Notes: generated by a model not told the origin, from the letters alone. Numbered from the stretch's first letter, positions 34,994 to 44,355 are shown. The stretch is DNA of 64,000 nt from Vulcaniibacterium tengchongense (GCF_003814555.1 NZ_RKQN01000002.1:845849-909848), one strand, 5' to 3'. Numbers and translations: made by a program.

Positions 34994-35919
34994 AGCTGCG
35001 CCCGCGCCGCTTCGGCGCTGGGCAGATGCACGAAGTTGACCGGCACGCCGTGCGCCTGCAGCACCGCGGCGATCTGCCGCTGCCGCGCCTGGAAGAGCTG
35101 GTGCCGGCGTTCGAGCCGCGCGCGGCATTCCGGCGTGTCGCAAGGCGCGTCGGCGGCGTAGCGCGCCTTCCACGCGCGCGGGTCGAACAGGGCGATGCGC
35201 GCCTCGCCGCCGGCGTAGTGCACCAGCGGCTCCGGCGGCGCGTCCAGCCAGGCTTCCTTCTCGGGCCGCAGCAACGCGGTTTCCAGCAGTGGCCACAACG
35301 GCGCCAGGCCGGCGTGTTCGTACTGCAGCGCGGTCATCGCCGCCAGGTCGTGCACGGTCAGGTAGCGGGCGTGCTCGACGGCCAGGCCGAACGCCTCCTG
35401 TGCGCGCAGCGCGGTGGCGGCCCCGGCCATGCCGCGCTCGAGCAGCTCGCGCTCGAACGCGTCGCCGACCCGCATCGCCACCGCGTCGTCGCCGCCGAGC
35501 ACGAACGGCACCAGCCGCAGCGGTCCGCCGACGTGGTCCGGCGACGGCGCCAGCGCGCCGGGCAGGCGGCCTTCGTGGGCGCCGAACGCGATCACCCGGC
35601 CGCCGCTCCAGTCCGCCTGCGCCGGTACGCTCGGGCGCGGCGCCCGCGCCGCGAGCTGGTCGAGTTCGCGGTGCAGCGGCCAGGCCGGGCGCAGCAGCTC
35701 GACCGGGTCGTAGTGCGCGCCCACGGTGGCGAGCTCCAGTCGCGCCGCCTCGGGCGCGAAGCCGGCGAGGTCGCGCGCGATCAGCTCGGCCAGCGCGCCG
35801 GCCTCGGCCTGCGCGAGCGCGTACCGCGCCACCGGCGCGTCGCCGCGCAGTTCCAGCGCGAGCGCGCCGAGCACGCGCAGGTCGGCGGCGGACGCGGGAT
35901 CAGGGCGGGCTGAATTCAT
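34990..35919 (-). CDS. Conserved hypothetical protein, 309 residues
   Basis: I do not recognise this family. The protein has no signal peptide or membrane helix. It contains a central region with FGAHEGRLPGALAPSPDHVGGPLRLVPFVLGGD, a helical middle, and a C-terminal Asp-Cys-xxx-Cys pair (DTPECRARLERR) followed by a basic coiled helix. It is translationally coupled to the TonB-C-like gene by a 4-base overlap and is divergent from the thiolase gene. A cytoplasmic enzyme or regulator is possible but unsupported. Confidence 0.7.
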   Translation of the reverse strand: MNSARPDPASAADLRVLGALALELRGDAPVARYALAQAEAGALAELIARDLAGFAPEAARLELATVGAHYDPVELLRPAWPLHRELDQLAARAPRPSVPAQADWSGGRVIAFGAHEGRLPGALAPSPDHVGGPLRLVPFVLGGDDAVAMRVGDAFERELLERGMAGAATALRAQEAFGLAVEHARYLTVHDLAAMTALQYEHAGLAPLWPLLETALLRPEKEAWLDAPPEPLVHYAGGEARIALFDPRAWKARYAADAPCDTPECRARLERRHQLFQARQRQIAAVLQAHGVPVNFVHLPSAEAARAQL

Positions 35920-35933
35920 GGATACGCTGGCGT

Positions 35934-35962
35934 TTGGTCGCTCGCGGAGGCGGCGCTACACT
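35934..35962 (+). promoter_or_regulatory. Sigma-70 promoter of the thiolase gene
   Basis: TTGGTC (35934-35939) and TACACT (35957-35962) are separated by 17 bases. The predicted start is near 35969, about 50 bases before the ATG at 36022, which has GAGGTG upstream. It lies in the divergent gap shared with the 309-residue hypothetical gene. Confidence 0.5.
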
Positions 35963-36021
35963 GCGGCCATTATGCCCGCGCGCCATGCCGGCCCGGGTGA
36001 TCCGTCCCGCGAGGTGTAGCG

Positions 36022-37299
36022 ATGCGCTCCGTCCGTCCCGTCGCCGTGCTCGGCGGCGTCCGCATTCCGTTCTGCCGCCAGAACACGGCCTATGCGGACG
36101 TCGGCAACCTCGGCATGTCGGTGCGGACGCTCGGCGCGCTGGTCGAGAAGTTCGGCCTGCACGGGCAGCAGCTCGGCGAAGTCGCGATGGGCGCGGTGAT
36201 CAAGCATTCCTCGGACTGGAACCTCGGCCGCGAGGCGGCGCTGTCCTCGGGGCTGTCGCCGCTGACCCCGGGCATCACCCTGCAGCGCGCCTGCGGCACC
36301 TCGCTGGACTCGATCATCACCGTCGCCAACAAGATCGCCGCCGGGCAGATCGAGGCCGGCATCGGCGGCGGCTCGGACACCACGTCGGACGTGCCGATCG
36401 TGTACGGGCAGAAACTGCGCCGGCGCCTGCTCGCCGCGGCCGCGGCCAAGACCCCCCGCGACAAGCTCGCGGCGTTCCGCGGCTTCCACCTGCGCGAGCT
36501 CAAGCCCGAGTTCCCCGGCGTGGCCGAGCCGCGCACCGGCAAGTCGATGGGCGAGCACTGCGAAGACATGGCCAAGCAGTGGAACATCTCGCGCGACTCG
36601 CAGGACGAATGGGCGCTGTCCTCGCACAAGAAGCTGGCCGCCGCCTACGAACGCGGCTTCTTCGACGACCTGGTGGTCAGCTTCCGCGGGGTCTCGCGCG
36701 ACAACATCCTGCGCCCGGACACCACGCTGGAGAAGCTGGCCTCGCTCAAGCCCGCGTTCGACCGGACCAGCGGCCGCGGCACGCTCACCGCCGGCAACTC
36801 GACGCCGCTCACCGACGGCGCCGCGGCCTGCCTGCTCGCGTCGGAGGATTGGGCCGCCCGGCACGGCCACGAGGTGCTGTGCTACCTGCGCGACGCGCAC
36901 GTCGCCGCAGTCGACTTCGTCCACGGCGAGGGCCTGCTGATGGCGCCGACCGTGGCGGTGCCGGAGATGCTCCGCCGCAACAGCCTGACCCTGCAGGACT
37001 TCGACTTCTACGAGATCCACGAGGCCTTCGCCGCGCAGGTGCTGTGCACGCTGCGCGCCTGGGAGAGCGAGGACTACTGCAGGAACCGCCTCGGCCTGGA
37101 CGCGCCGCTGGGGCGGATCGACCCGGCCAGGATCAACCCCAACGGCTCCTCGCTGGCCACCGGCCACCCGTTCGCCGCCACCGGCGCGCGCATCGTCGCG
37201 ACCGCGGCGAAGGAACTGAAGCAGCGCGGCGGCGGCCGCTGCCTGGTCTCGATCTGCACCGCCGGCGGGATGGGCGTGGTGGCCATCCTGGAGCGTTGA
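36022..37299 (+). CDS. Acetyl-CoA C-acyltransferase (FadI-like thiolase)
   Basis: The 425-residue protein is a complete thiolase: nucleophile Cys91 in QRACGTSLDS, the His of FYEIHEAFAAQ, the GHPFAATGARI loop, and the second catalytic Cys in SICTAGGMG. Length and the NGGS-like region (INPNGSSLATGHPF) resemble FadI of the anaerobic/long-chain beta-oxidation pair rather than the shorter FadA type. It would cleave 3-ketoacyl-CoA to acetyl-CoA. No fadJ-like partner lies beside it in this window. A truncated Fic gene begins 43 bases downstream. Confidence 0.93.
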   Translation: MRSVRPVAVLGGVRIPFCRQNTAYADVGNLGMSVRTLGALVEKFGLHGQQLGEVAMGAVIKHSSDWNLGREAALSSGLSPLTPGITLQRACGTSLDSIITVANKIAAGQIEAGIGGGSDTTSDVPIVYGQKLRRRLLAAAAAKTPRDKLAAFRGFHLRELKPEFPGVAEPRTGKSMGEHCEDMAKQWNISRDSQDEWALSSHKKLAAAYERGFFDDLVVSFRGVSRDNILRPDTTLEKLASLKPAFDRTSGRGTLTAGNSTPLTDGAAACLLASEDWAARHGHEVLCYLRDAHVAAVDFVHGEGLLMAPTVAVPEMLRRNSLTLQDFDFYEIHEAFAAQVLCTLRAWESEDYCRNRLGLDAPLGRIDPARINPNGSSLATGHPFAATGARIVATAAKELKQRGGGRCLVSICTAGGMGVVAILER

Positions 37300-37342
37300 T
37301 TCCGGGAAGACGAGCTGGCCCGCCGCGCGCGAGGAGGGCCGC

Positions 37343-38023
37343 GTGCCGCACGTGCCGCCGCCCGCGCGCGAGCTGCCCGGGCGGATGCAGGCGCTGTGCG
37401 ATTTCGCCAACGCGACTCACGAGGACGGCTTCCTGGATCCGGTGATCCGCGCGATCGCGATCCGCTTCCAGATCGGCTACGACCATCCGTTCTACGACGG
37501 CAACGGGCGCACTGCGCGCGCGTTGTTCTACGGGTCGATGCTGCGCTCCGGTTACTGGAGGGTCGAGTTCCTGTCGATCTCCAGCATCCTCAAGCACGCC
37601 AAGGCGCAATACCTGCGCGCCTGCCTGTACACCGAGACCGACGACGCCGACCTGGGGTACTTCGTCAACCACCAGCTCGACGTGATCGTCAAGGCCATCG
37701 ACGGGCTGCATGCCTATCTGGCGCGCAAGGCGGACGAGCGCCGCCGCGCGGAAGCCCTGCTGCGCCCGACTTCGGCCAAGGGGCTGCAACTGAATCATCG
37801 CCAGCGCGCGCTGTTGCTCGATGCGGTGCGCCATCCCGGCAAGTTCTACCGGATCGAGACGCACCGGCAGTTGCACGGCATCACCTACCAGACGGCGCGC
37901 ACCGACCTGCTCGGGCTGGTGGAGAAGGGCTTGCTGCGGCAGCACAAGCAAGGCAAGGCCTACGTCTTCGACGCGGCCGGGGACCTGCCGGAAAAGCTGG
38001 AAATCTGGCGGCCGGCCTTCCGC
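37343..38023 (+). pseudogene. Fic-domain protein, truncated at both ends
   Basis: The frame contains a full Fic motif HPFYDGNGRTAR (37484-37519), the preceding flap-like HVPPPARELP, and after it a winged-helix-like region (HGITYQTARTDLLGLVEKGLLR). Family members run about 350-400 residues; here the N-terminal 120-150 residues, where class II enzymes carry their inhibitory helix, are missing. The natural stop is also missing: the frame runs on through the antisense of hemY to 39463. A GAGGAGG lies 5 bases before GTG 37343, so translation is possible. I call it a remnant, perhaps still expressed. Fic enzymes AMPylate or otherwise modify proteins. Confidence 0.75.
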
Positions 38024-39268
38024 TCAGCCGCGCAGCCGCGGCACGCCGTGCTCGTCGCGCTCCTCGACTACCGCCTCGTCGTAGATCTTCTGCCGCAGGT
38101 CGCGGCCGGGCAGTTCCGCGGCCGCTTCGCCGCGCGCGGCGCGCAGGGCGTTGGCGTAGCACAGGCGCGCGCGCGCTTCGTCGCCGGCCTGGGCGAAGCC
38201 GTGGCCGAGCTCTTCCCAGGCGTCGGCGTTCGCGCCTTGGGCGAGGGCGCGATGCAGGTAGGCTTCGGCCTGCGGCCATTGGCCCTGCGCGCGCGCCAGC
38301 CGCGCCAGCGCGACCAGCAACGCGGGGCTGGCCGGATGCGCCTGCAGCCAGCGCTCGGCGTTCTGCCGGCGCGCGTCGAGGCGGCCGATCGGCAGGCGGC
38401 CGTAGAGCTCGGCCAGCGGTTCGTGCCACCGCGCGTCCAGCGCCTGTTCGATGCTGCGCGCCGCGGCTTCGTCCCAGCGCAGCGCGGCGGCGCGTTCGGC
38501 GTAGGCGGCGACCGCGTCCGGGTCGTTGCGCAGCGGCTTGGGCAGCGCTTCCCAGCGGTCGGCGAGGACGTTGGCGTCCTCCGCCTGGCGCAACGCGGCC
38601 GCGGCCCATTCGGCCTCGAGCCGGGCCAGCGCCTCGGCCGGCAACGCCTCCTGTTGGCGCAGCGCACCGAGCAGGCCGTAGGCCTCGCCGGCGCGGCCGA
38701 GCGCCGCCAGCGCCTGCGCGCGCAGCGCCAGGCCGCGCGGCGGCAGCGGCTGCGCAGCCGGGTCGTCGAGCGCGGCCAGCGCCTCGGCCGCGCGGCCGCG
38801 CAGCAGCGCGAGGTCGGCCGCGGCGACCGCACGCGCGGGCGCGGCGTCGACGCCGGCGAGCTGGCGCTGCGCCGCGTCGAAGTCGCCGCGCGCGGCGGCC
38901 GCCCGCGCCGCGCCGATGCGCGCGGCCGCGGCCGCGTCGCGCCGCTCGGCGGCCTGCGCCAGCAGCTTCCCGGCACGGGTCCAGCGGCCTTCGTGCAGGG
39001 CCTCGAAACCGCCGATCAGGCGCGCCCGCGCCTGCTGCTCGCGGCGCCGGCGCAGTGCGGCGAACGGCAGGCCGGCCAATTTCGCCAGCAGCCACAGCAG
39101 CGCGAACGCGGCGATCAGCAGCGCGATCGCCTTCGGCACGTTGGTGCTGTAGTCGTTGCCGCCGTAGCGCACCAGCACGTAGCCCGGATCCTGCACCAGC
39201 AGTTGCGCGACCAGCGCGCCGGCCAGCGCGAGCACGATCCAGAACAGCAGTTGGCGGAACACGTTCAT
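38024..39268 (-). CDS. hemY: Haem biosynthesis-associated TPR protein HemY
   Basis: The 414-residue protein has two N-terminal membrane helices (LLFWIVLALAGALVAQLLV and ALLIAAFALLWLLAKLA) with the HemY_N signature between them (DPGYVLVRYGG), then a long helical TPR-like domain. HemY is a membrane protein encoded with hemD and hemX; its role is linked to tetrapyrrole synthesis but its activity is not established. It is the last gene of hemD-hemX-hemY, 20 bases after hemX. Its 3' end abuts the truncated Fic frame on the other strand. Confidence 0.9.
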   Translation of the reverse strand: MNVFRQLLFWIVLALAGALVAQLLVQDPGYVLVRYGGNDYSTNVPKAIALLIAAFALLWLLAKLAGLPFAALRRRREQQARARLIGGFEALHEGRWTRAGKLLAQAAERRDAAAAARIGAARAAAARGDFDAAQRQLAGVDAAPARAVAAADLALLRGRAAEALAALDDPAAQPLPPRGLALRAQALAALGRAGEAYGLLGALRQQEALPAEALARLEAEWAAAALRQAEDANVLADRWEALPKPLRNDPDAVAAYAERAAALRWDEAAARSIEQALDARWHEPLAELYGRLPIGRLDARRQNAERWLQAHPASPALLVALARLARAQGQWPQAEAYLHRALAQGANADAWEELGHGFAQAGDEARARLCYANALRAARGEAAAELPGRDLRQKIYDEAVVEERDEHGVPRLRG

Positions 39269-39288
39269 CGCGACCTCCCTGTGTCGGC

Positions 39289-40248
39289 TCAGTCGGCGCG
39301 CAGCTGGCGCAGTTGCTGCAGTGTGCTGCCCAGTGTCGGAATCGACGGTGAAAGCGGCCGCGCGGCGATCGCGCGCAGCCGCGCCTGCTGCCCGCGCAGG
39401 GCCGGCGACGGCGGCGACAGCCGCGCCAGCCAGGCCTCGGCGCGGGCGAGCGCCGCGCGGTAGCCGGCGACGTCGCGGCGCTCGGCGGCGGCGCGCGCCA
39501 GGGTGATCTCGAGCTGCAAGCCGGCGAGCGCGGCGATGCGGTCCGCCGGCTGCACGGCGACCGCGCGGTCGCTCGGCCGCACCTCGACCAGGCTGCCGAA
39601 CGCGCGTCGCCACCACGGCGCCTGCGGATCGGCCGCGGCCGGCGCGGGCGGCGCCGCGCCGAGCGTCGCCGCGAACGCGTCCAGCTGCGCCAGCGCCTGC
39701 GCGCGCGGGTCGGCGCCGAGCGCGTCCAGCGCCGCGCGCTCCTGCTGCAAGGTCTGGCGCAGGCTCAGGTAGGCCGGGTCGGCGATCGCCTCGAGCACGC
39801 CCGAGGCCAGCGCGTAGGCGCGGCGCGCGCCGTCCAGGTCGCCGGCGATCAGCAGGCGCTGCTGGCCCAGGCTCAGCAACAGCTCGGCTTCGTCCAGGCG
39901 CAGCGCCTGGTCGCCGCGGCGGTCGGGGTCGGCGAGCTTGGACACGGTGTCCTCGAGCAGGCTGGCGCGCTGGCCGATGCCGAGCAGTTCGTCGCGCAGC
40001 ACGCGGTTAGTCGTGTCGGCCTGTTGCAGGCGCTGCTGTTGCGCGCGCTGGTCGCGGCGCAGCGCGTCCAGGCGCGATTCGGCGGCCTCGACCCGCAGCG
40101 CCAGATCGGCCGCGGCCGCGCGCGTGCGCGCGTCCCACGCACGCCACTGCCACAGGCCGAGCCCGGCCGCGGCCAGCGCCAACAGCGATCCGGCGAGCCA
40201 GGGCCAACGGCGGGGGCGGGGAGCGGACGAAGGAAGCGGTGTCGACAC
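39289..40248 (-). CDS. hemX: HemX family protein (uroporphyrinogen-III methyltransferase-like membrane protein)
   Basis: The 319-residue protein has one N-terminal membrane helix (WLAGSLLALAAAGLGLWQW), a long coiled-coil stretch over residues about 45-85 (RVEAAESRLDALRRDQRAQQQRLQQ), and the HemX domain with LDEAELLLSLGQQRLLIAGDLDGA. Despite the historical methyltransferase annotation there is no SAM-binding domain. It lies between hemD and hemY and probably forms an inner-membrane scaffold for haem-pathway enzymes. Confidence 0.9.
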   Translation of the reverse strand: MSTPLPSSAPRPRRWPWLAGSLLALAAAGLGLWQWRAWDARTRAAAADLALRVEAAESRLDALRRDQRAQQQRLQQADTTNRVLRDELLGIGQRASLLEDTVSKLADPDRRGDQALRLDEAELLLSLGQQRLLIAGDLDGARRAYALASGVLEAIADPAYLSLRQTLQQERAALDALGADPRAQALAQLDAFAATLGAAPPAPAAADPQAPWWRRAFGSLVEVRPSDRAVAVQPADRIAALAGLQLEITLARAAAERRDVAGYRAALARAEAWLARLSPPSPALRGQQARLRAIAARPLSPSIPTLGSTLQQLRQLRAD

Positions 40249-40297
40249 GGGCGCGCAGGCTGGGGGAACCGCGCCATGCTACCGGATGCGACGGCGG

Positions 40298-41065
40298 TCA
40301 CGCCGCGTCCGCGAGCGCCGCGGCGGCGGCGTCGACCAGGTCGCGTGGCCGCGGCCCGCGCGCGACCCGCACCTCGGCGAAGCCGTGCGCGCGCGCCAGC
40401 GCGGCCAGGCGCTCGCTCGCGGCGGCCACGCGCGCGCGCAGCAACTGCGCGCGCGCCGGCGGCGGCAGGACGTCGAGGATGCGCTGCAGGGCTTCGCCGC
40501 TGGACAGCGCCAGCACCGCCGGCGCGGCGAGCGCGCGCAACCGGGCCACGTCGCGCGCGGCCGGCGCGACCGGCTCGCGCTCGTACACGTCGGCGCGCAG
40601 CAGTTCCGCGCCGCGCGCGTGCAGCGCCGGCGCGAGCATGCCGCGGCCGCCCGGCGCGGTGACGAAGCCGACGCGCGCGCCGCGCAGGTCGGCGAGCTCC
40701 GGCAGCGCGAGCAGCCCTTCGCTGTCCATCCGCGCCGGCGAAAGCACGCCGTCGACACCGGCGCGGCGCAGCGCCGCGGCGGTGCCGGCGCCCACCGCGA
40801 GCCAGCGCTGTCCGCGCCGCGCCCGCAACGGCTGCAGCGCGCGCGCGGCGCGCACCGCCGCGGGGCTGGTGAACAGCACCGCGTGCGCGCGCAGGGCATC
40901 GCGCAGGGCGGCGCGGGTCGCGTCGTCCTCGCGCGCGCGCAGCCGCCACGGCGACAAGGCGATCAGCCCCGCGCCGCGGCGCGCGGCGGCGCGGCGCAGC
41001 GGCGCGTGTTCGCCGCGCGGACGCAGCGAGATCACGTACCATGCGGGCGGCGTGCGTGCGGACAT
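40298..41065 (-). CDS. hemD: Uroporphyrinogen-III synthase
   Basis: The 255-residue protein has the HemD two-domain layout with poorly conserved sequence as usual: VLFTSPAAVRAA in domain 1, WLAVGAGTAAALRRAGV in the linker, and LALSSGEALQRIL in domain 2. It cyclises hydroxymethylbilane with D-ring inversion to uroporphyrinogen III. It heads the hemD-hemX-hemY operon; hemX begins 49 bases after its stop. It is divergent from a thioesterase gene. Confidence 0.9.
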   Translation of the reverse strand: MSARTPPAWYVISLRPRGEHAPLRRAAARRGAGLIALSPWRLRAREDDATRAALRDALRAHAVLFTSPAAVRAARALQPLRARRGQRWLAVGAGTAAALRRAGVDGVLSPARMDSEGLLALPELADLRGARVGFVTAPGGRGMLAPALHARGAELLRADVYEREPVAPAARDVARLRALAAPAVLALSSGEALQRILDVLPPPARAQLLRARVAAASERLAALARAHGFAEVRVARGPRPRDLVDAAAAALADAA

Positions 41066-41112
41066 GCCGCCAGCATAGCCGCGCCGCGCCCCGTTCCCGA
41101 CATCCCGTCCGC

Positions 41113-41577
41113 ATGGATCCTTCGTCCGAACCGGCGCTGCGGCGCCTGCACGATCACTACCTGTCGATGCCGCCGGTCGCGTCGATGCAGCTGCAGATCG
41201 CCGGCTACGACGGCGACCGCCTGCGCCTGCGCGCGCCGCTGGCGGCGCACGTCAACGACAAGGGCTGCGCGTTCGGCGGCAGCCTGGCCTCGCTGATGAC
41301 GCTGGCCGGCTGGGGCCTGGTGTCGCTGCACGTGGAAGCGGCGGCGCTGGACGCGGAGGTCTACGTGGCCGACAGCCAGATCCGCTACCTGGCGCCGCTG
41401 TTCGCCGACCTGGAGGTCGAGGCGGCGCTGGCGCCGGAATGGAACTGGCCGGACTTCGCCGCCACGCTGCGCGAGCGCGGCCGCGCCCGCGTCGGCCTGG
41501 TCGCGCGGGCGCGCCTGCCCGACGGCGGCGTCGCCACCGAGATGACCGGCCGCTACGTCGCCATCGCCAGGCGCTGA
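41113..41577 (+). CDS. YiiD C-terminal-like hot-dog thioesterase
   Basis: The 154-residue protein matches the putative thioesterase domain found at the C-terminus of YiiD: HVNDKGCAFGGSLASLMTLAGWG holds the central hot-dog helix, and the closing strands read ARVGLVARARL and ATEMTGRYVAI. A stand-alone form is common in xanthomonads. It probably hydrolyses an acyl thioester, substrate unknown. ATG 41113 was chosen to match the family start. It is divergent from hemD. Confidence 0.8.
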   Translation: MDPSSEPALRRLHDHYLSMPPVASMQLQIAGYDGDRLRLRAPLAAHVNDKGCAFGGSLASLMTLAGWGLVSLHVEAAALDAEVYVADSQIRYLAPLFADLEVEAALAPEWNWPDFAATLRERGRARVGLVARARLPDGGVATEMTGRYVAIARR

Positions 41578-41642
41578 GCGACCCGTGCCTGCGCGGCGCG
41601 CGAAGCGGTACGATGCCGCGGTCTTCCCGCCGGACCTTCCGC

Positions 41643-42062
41643 ATGCGCCTGCCGCTGATCGCCGCCGCCCTGCTCGGCCTGCTGCTCGTCGCCGGCCCCG
41701 CCGCGGCCAGCCGCAAGAGCGACGCGCTGGAGCGCAACCAGTACGCGTGGTCCGGGGCGATCCGCTGGGGCGACTTCGAGGGCGCGCTGAACCTGATCGA
41801 CCCCGCGTACCGCCAGGCGCACCCGGTCACCGAATTGGAACTGGAGCGCTACCGCCAGGTGCAGATCACCGCCTACCGCGACCGCGGCGCTAGCGCCGAC
41901 ATGAAGGCCGGCGAGGCCGTGCGCGAGATCGAGATCGGCGTGGTCAACCGCCACACCCAGGCCGAGCGCACCGTGCGCTACCGCGAGCAATGGCGCTGGG
42001 ACCCCGAAGCCAGGACCTGGTGGCTGACCAGCGGCCTGCCCGACCTGTGGGACGGCCGCTGA
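41643..42062 (+). CDS. Exported hypothetical protein
   Basis: The 139-residue precursor has a signal peptide (LIAAALLGLLLVAGPAAA) and a mature domain with Trp/Tyr-rich strands: QYAWSGAIRWGDFEGALNLIDPAYRQAHPVT, then VRYREQWRWDPEARTWWLTSGLPDLW. The pattern resembles small NTF2/SnoaL-like periplasmic proteins, but I cannot name a family. It stands between the thioesterase and rhodanese genes on the same strand, 65 bases after the former. Confidence 0.75.
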   Translation: MRLPLIAAALLGLLLVAGPAAASRKSDALERNQYAWSGAIRWGDFEGALNLIDPAYRQAHPVTELELERYRQVQITAYRDRGASADMKAGEAVREIEIGVVNRHTQAERTVRYREQWRWDPEARTWWLTSGLPDLWDGR

Positions 42063-42125
42063 CCGGTTTTGCGCCGCCGCGGGGGCTGGGCGACAATCGC
42101 GGCCCCGCTTCGCCCCCGTGATGCC

Positions 42126-42563
42126 GTGAACTTCCAAGAACTGCTGGCCTTCGCCGAGCGCCACCCCTATCTGTCCCTGGCGCTGGCCGGCCTGACCTTG
42201 GCCATCGTCTACACCGAGATCGCGCGCCTGTTCCGCGGCTATAAGGCGCTGCGCCCGGCCGAGCTCACCGTGCTGATCAACCGCGAGAACGCGCTGGTGG
42301 TCGATCTGTCGGCGAGCGCCGACTTCGAGAAGGGCCACATCGCCGGCAGCAAGTCCGTGCAGCCCAGCCAGTTCGATCCGGAGAACAAGCTGCTGGCGCC
42401 GGCCAGGCAGCTGCCGGTGGTGGTGGTGTGCCGCAACGGCCAGGCGTCCGCGGACGCGGCCAAGCGCCTGAAGAAGGCCGGCTTCGAAAAGGTCTACTGG
42501 CTCGACGGCGGCATCCTGGCCTGGCAGCAGGCCGACCTGCCGCTGGTCAAGGGCCGCGCCTGA
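42126..42563 (+). CDS. Membrane-anchored rhodanese-like sulfurtransferase
   Basis: The 145-residue protein has one N-terminal membrane helix (PYLSLALAGLTLAIVYTEI) and a rhodanese domain: VVDLSASADFEKGHIAGSKSVQPS, the active-site loop VVVCRNGQASA with Cys, and the closing VYWLDGGILAWQQADLPL. The start is GTG 42126; no in-frame ATG precedes the helix. In many gammaproteobacteria this gene (YibN type) sits upstream of grxC/secB/gpsA, as here. It likely transfers sulfane sulfur at the membrane. Confidence 0.9.
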   Translation: MNFQELLAFAERHPYLSLALAGLTLAIVYTEIARLFRGYKALRPAELTVLINRENALVVDLSASADFEKGHIAGSKSVQPSQFDPENKLLAPARQLPVVVVCRNGQASADAAKRLKKAGFEKVYWLDGGILAWQQADLPLVKGRA

Positions 42564-42727
42564 GCGCCCTTGATCGCGCCGCGCACGCCCCAACGCTGAT
42601 CGGCGGGGACGCGCGGAAGGGGAGGCTTGCCGCGGCCGCGCCGCCTCGCGCAATCTGAATGGCCGGCCGCGCCGAAGCCGCGTGCCATAATCGCCCACTT
42701 ACCGCTTTGTCACTGGAGTCGCACGAG

Positions 42728-43246
42728 ATGTCCGAGGAAACCGCCAACGGCGCCGCCGCGCCCGCCGAAACCGCCGGCCCGGCGTTCACCGTCGAAAAGA
42801 TCTACGTCAAGGACGTCTCGTTCGAGGTTCCGGGCGCGCCGGCCGTGTTCAACGAGCAGGCCCAGCCGCAGCTGCAGATGAACCTCAACCAGAGCGTGCA
42901 GCGGCTCAACGAGAACGTGTTCGAGGTGGTCCTCGGCATCACCCTGACCTGCAGCATCGGCGACAAGTCGGTGTACCTGGCCGAGGTGAAGCAGGCCGGC
43001 GTGTTCGGCCTGGCCGGCTTCGACGTGCAGACGCTCGACGCGATGCTCGGCACGCATTGCCCGAACATCCTGTATCCGTACGCGCGCCAGCTGATCAGCG
43101 ACCTGATCTCGGCCGGCGGCTTCCCGCCGTTCTTCCTGCAGCCGATCAACTTCGAGGCCCTGTACGCCGAAGGCCTGCGCCAGCGCGCCGCGCAGCAGCA
43201 GAACCAGGGCGGGCTGGCCGACGCCGAGACCGCCGGCAACGCCTGA
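42728..43246 (+). CDS. secB: Protein-export chaperone SecB
   Basis: The 172-residue protein has the SecB core: [49 protein letters not shown], the [36 protein letters not shown] signature. It forms a tetramer that keeps presecretory proteins unfolded and passes them to SecA. N- and C-terminal extensions are Ala/Gln-rich and longer than in E. coli. A -10-like CATAAT (42686-42691) lies upstream. gpsA begins 12 bases after its stop. Confidence 0.96.
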   Translation: MSEETANGAAAPAETAGPAFTVEKIYVKDVSFEVPGAPAVFNEQAQPQLQMNLNQSVQRLNENVFEVVLGITLTCSIGDKSVYLAEVKQAGVFGLAGFDVQTLDAMLGTHCPNILYPYARQLISDLISAGGFPPFFLQPINFEALYAEGLRQRAAQQQNQGGLADAETAGNA

Positions 43247-43258
43247 CGGCGCCGCACC

Positions 43259-44290
43259 ATGGACGCGAAAGCGCCCTCGACCGTCGCCGTGCTCGGCGCG
43301 GGGTCCTGGGGCACCGCCCTGGCCGCGCTGATCGCCCGGCACGGCCACGACGCCGTGCTGTGGGGCCGCGACCGCGACACCATCGCGGCGATCCGGGCGC
43401 GGGGCGAGAACCCGCGCTACCTGCCCGGCATCGCCCTGCCGGAGCGCGTGCGCGCGACCGAGGACCTGGCCGGCGCCCTGCGCGGCGCGGACCTGGTGCT
43501 GGTGGTCGTGCCCTCGCACGCGTTCGCCGAGACCCTGCGCACGCTCGCGCCGCTGCGTCCGGCGCACGCCGGCGTGGCCTGGGCGACCAAGGGCTTCGAG
43601 CCGGGCAGCGGCCGCTTCCTGCACGAGGTCGCCGAGGAGGTGCTCGGCGACGGCGTGCCGCTGGCGGTGGTGACCGGCCCGTCGTTCGCCAAGGAAGTGG
43701 CGCAGGGGCTGCCGACCGCGCTGACCGTGCATGGCCGCGACCCGGCGTTCGCCCAGCTCGTCGCCGACGCGCTGCACGGTCCGGCGTTCCGCGCCTACAC
43801 CGGCAACGACCTGCTCGGCGCCGAGCTCGGCGGGGCGATGAAGAACGTGCTGGCGGTCGCCACCGGCGTCGCCGACGGCATGCAGCTCGGCCTCAACGCC
43901 CGCGCCGGCCTGATCACCCGCGGCCTCAACGAGATGCTGCGGCTGAACCACGCGATCGGCGGCAAGGCCGAGACGCTGATGGGCCTGGCCGGGCTCGGCG
44001 ACCTGGTGCTGACCTGCACCGGCGACCTCTCGCGCAACCGTCGGCTCGGCCTCGCGCTCGGCCGCGGCCAGTCGATCGCCGACGCGGTCCGCGAAATCGG
44101 CCAGGTGGTCGAATCGGTGCAGACCGCCGACGAGGTGATGCGGCAGGCCGAACGCCACGGCATCGAGCTGCCGATCTCCAGCGCGGTGCGCGCGGTGCTG
44201 CACGGCGAGATCACGCCCGCCGACGGCCTGCGCCAGCTGCTCGCGCGCGAGCAGAAGCCCGAGTACCCGGCCGGGCTGTTCGACCGCTGA
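43259..44290 (+). CDS. gpsA: Glycerol-3-phosphate dehydrogenase [NAD(P)+]
   Basis: The 343-residue protein has the dinucleotide-binding start [18 protein letters not shown], the [18 protein letters not shown] loop, the catalytic Lys region [17 protein letters not shown] and [17 protein letters not shown]. It reduces dihydroxyacetone phosphate to sn-glycerol-3-phosphate, the substrate of PlsB encoded at 23-26 kb. It is the last gene of the secB-gpsA unit; a GC hairpin (arms 44296-44304 and 44310-44318) and a terminator follow. Confidence 0.96.
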   Translation: MDAKAPSTVAVLGAGSWGTALAALIARHGHDAVLWGRDRDTIAAIRARGENPRYLPGIALPERVRATEDLAGALRGADLVLVVVPSHAFAETLRTLAPLRPAHAGVAWATKGFEPGSGRFLHEVAEEVLGDGVPLAVVTGPSFAKEVAQGLPTALTVHGRDPAFAQLVADALHGPAFRAYTGNDLLGAELGGAMKNVLAVATGVADGMQLGLNARAGLITRGLNEMLRLNHAIGGKAETLMGLAGLGDLVLTCTGDLSRNRRLGLALGRGQSIADAVREIGQVVESVQTADEVMRQAERHGIELPISSAVRAVLHGEITPADGLRQLLAREQKPEYPAGLFDR

Positions 44291-44355
44291 CGCGCGGCCC
44301 GGGCGCGGCGCCCGGGCCCGGTCGCGGCCGTGTGTCGCGCACGCCGCGCAAGGAA

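Noticed and set aside
38024..39463. Extension of the Fic frame by 480 codons on the plus strand
   Set aside because: The extension is antisense to hemY and reads as Arg/Ala/Gln-rich shadow. It only reflects loss of the Fic stop codon.
44296..44318. GC hairpin just after gpsA as the gpsA terminator
   Set aside because: The stem is strong but has no U-run; the A/T-flanked hairpin at 44356-44379 is the better terminator.
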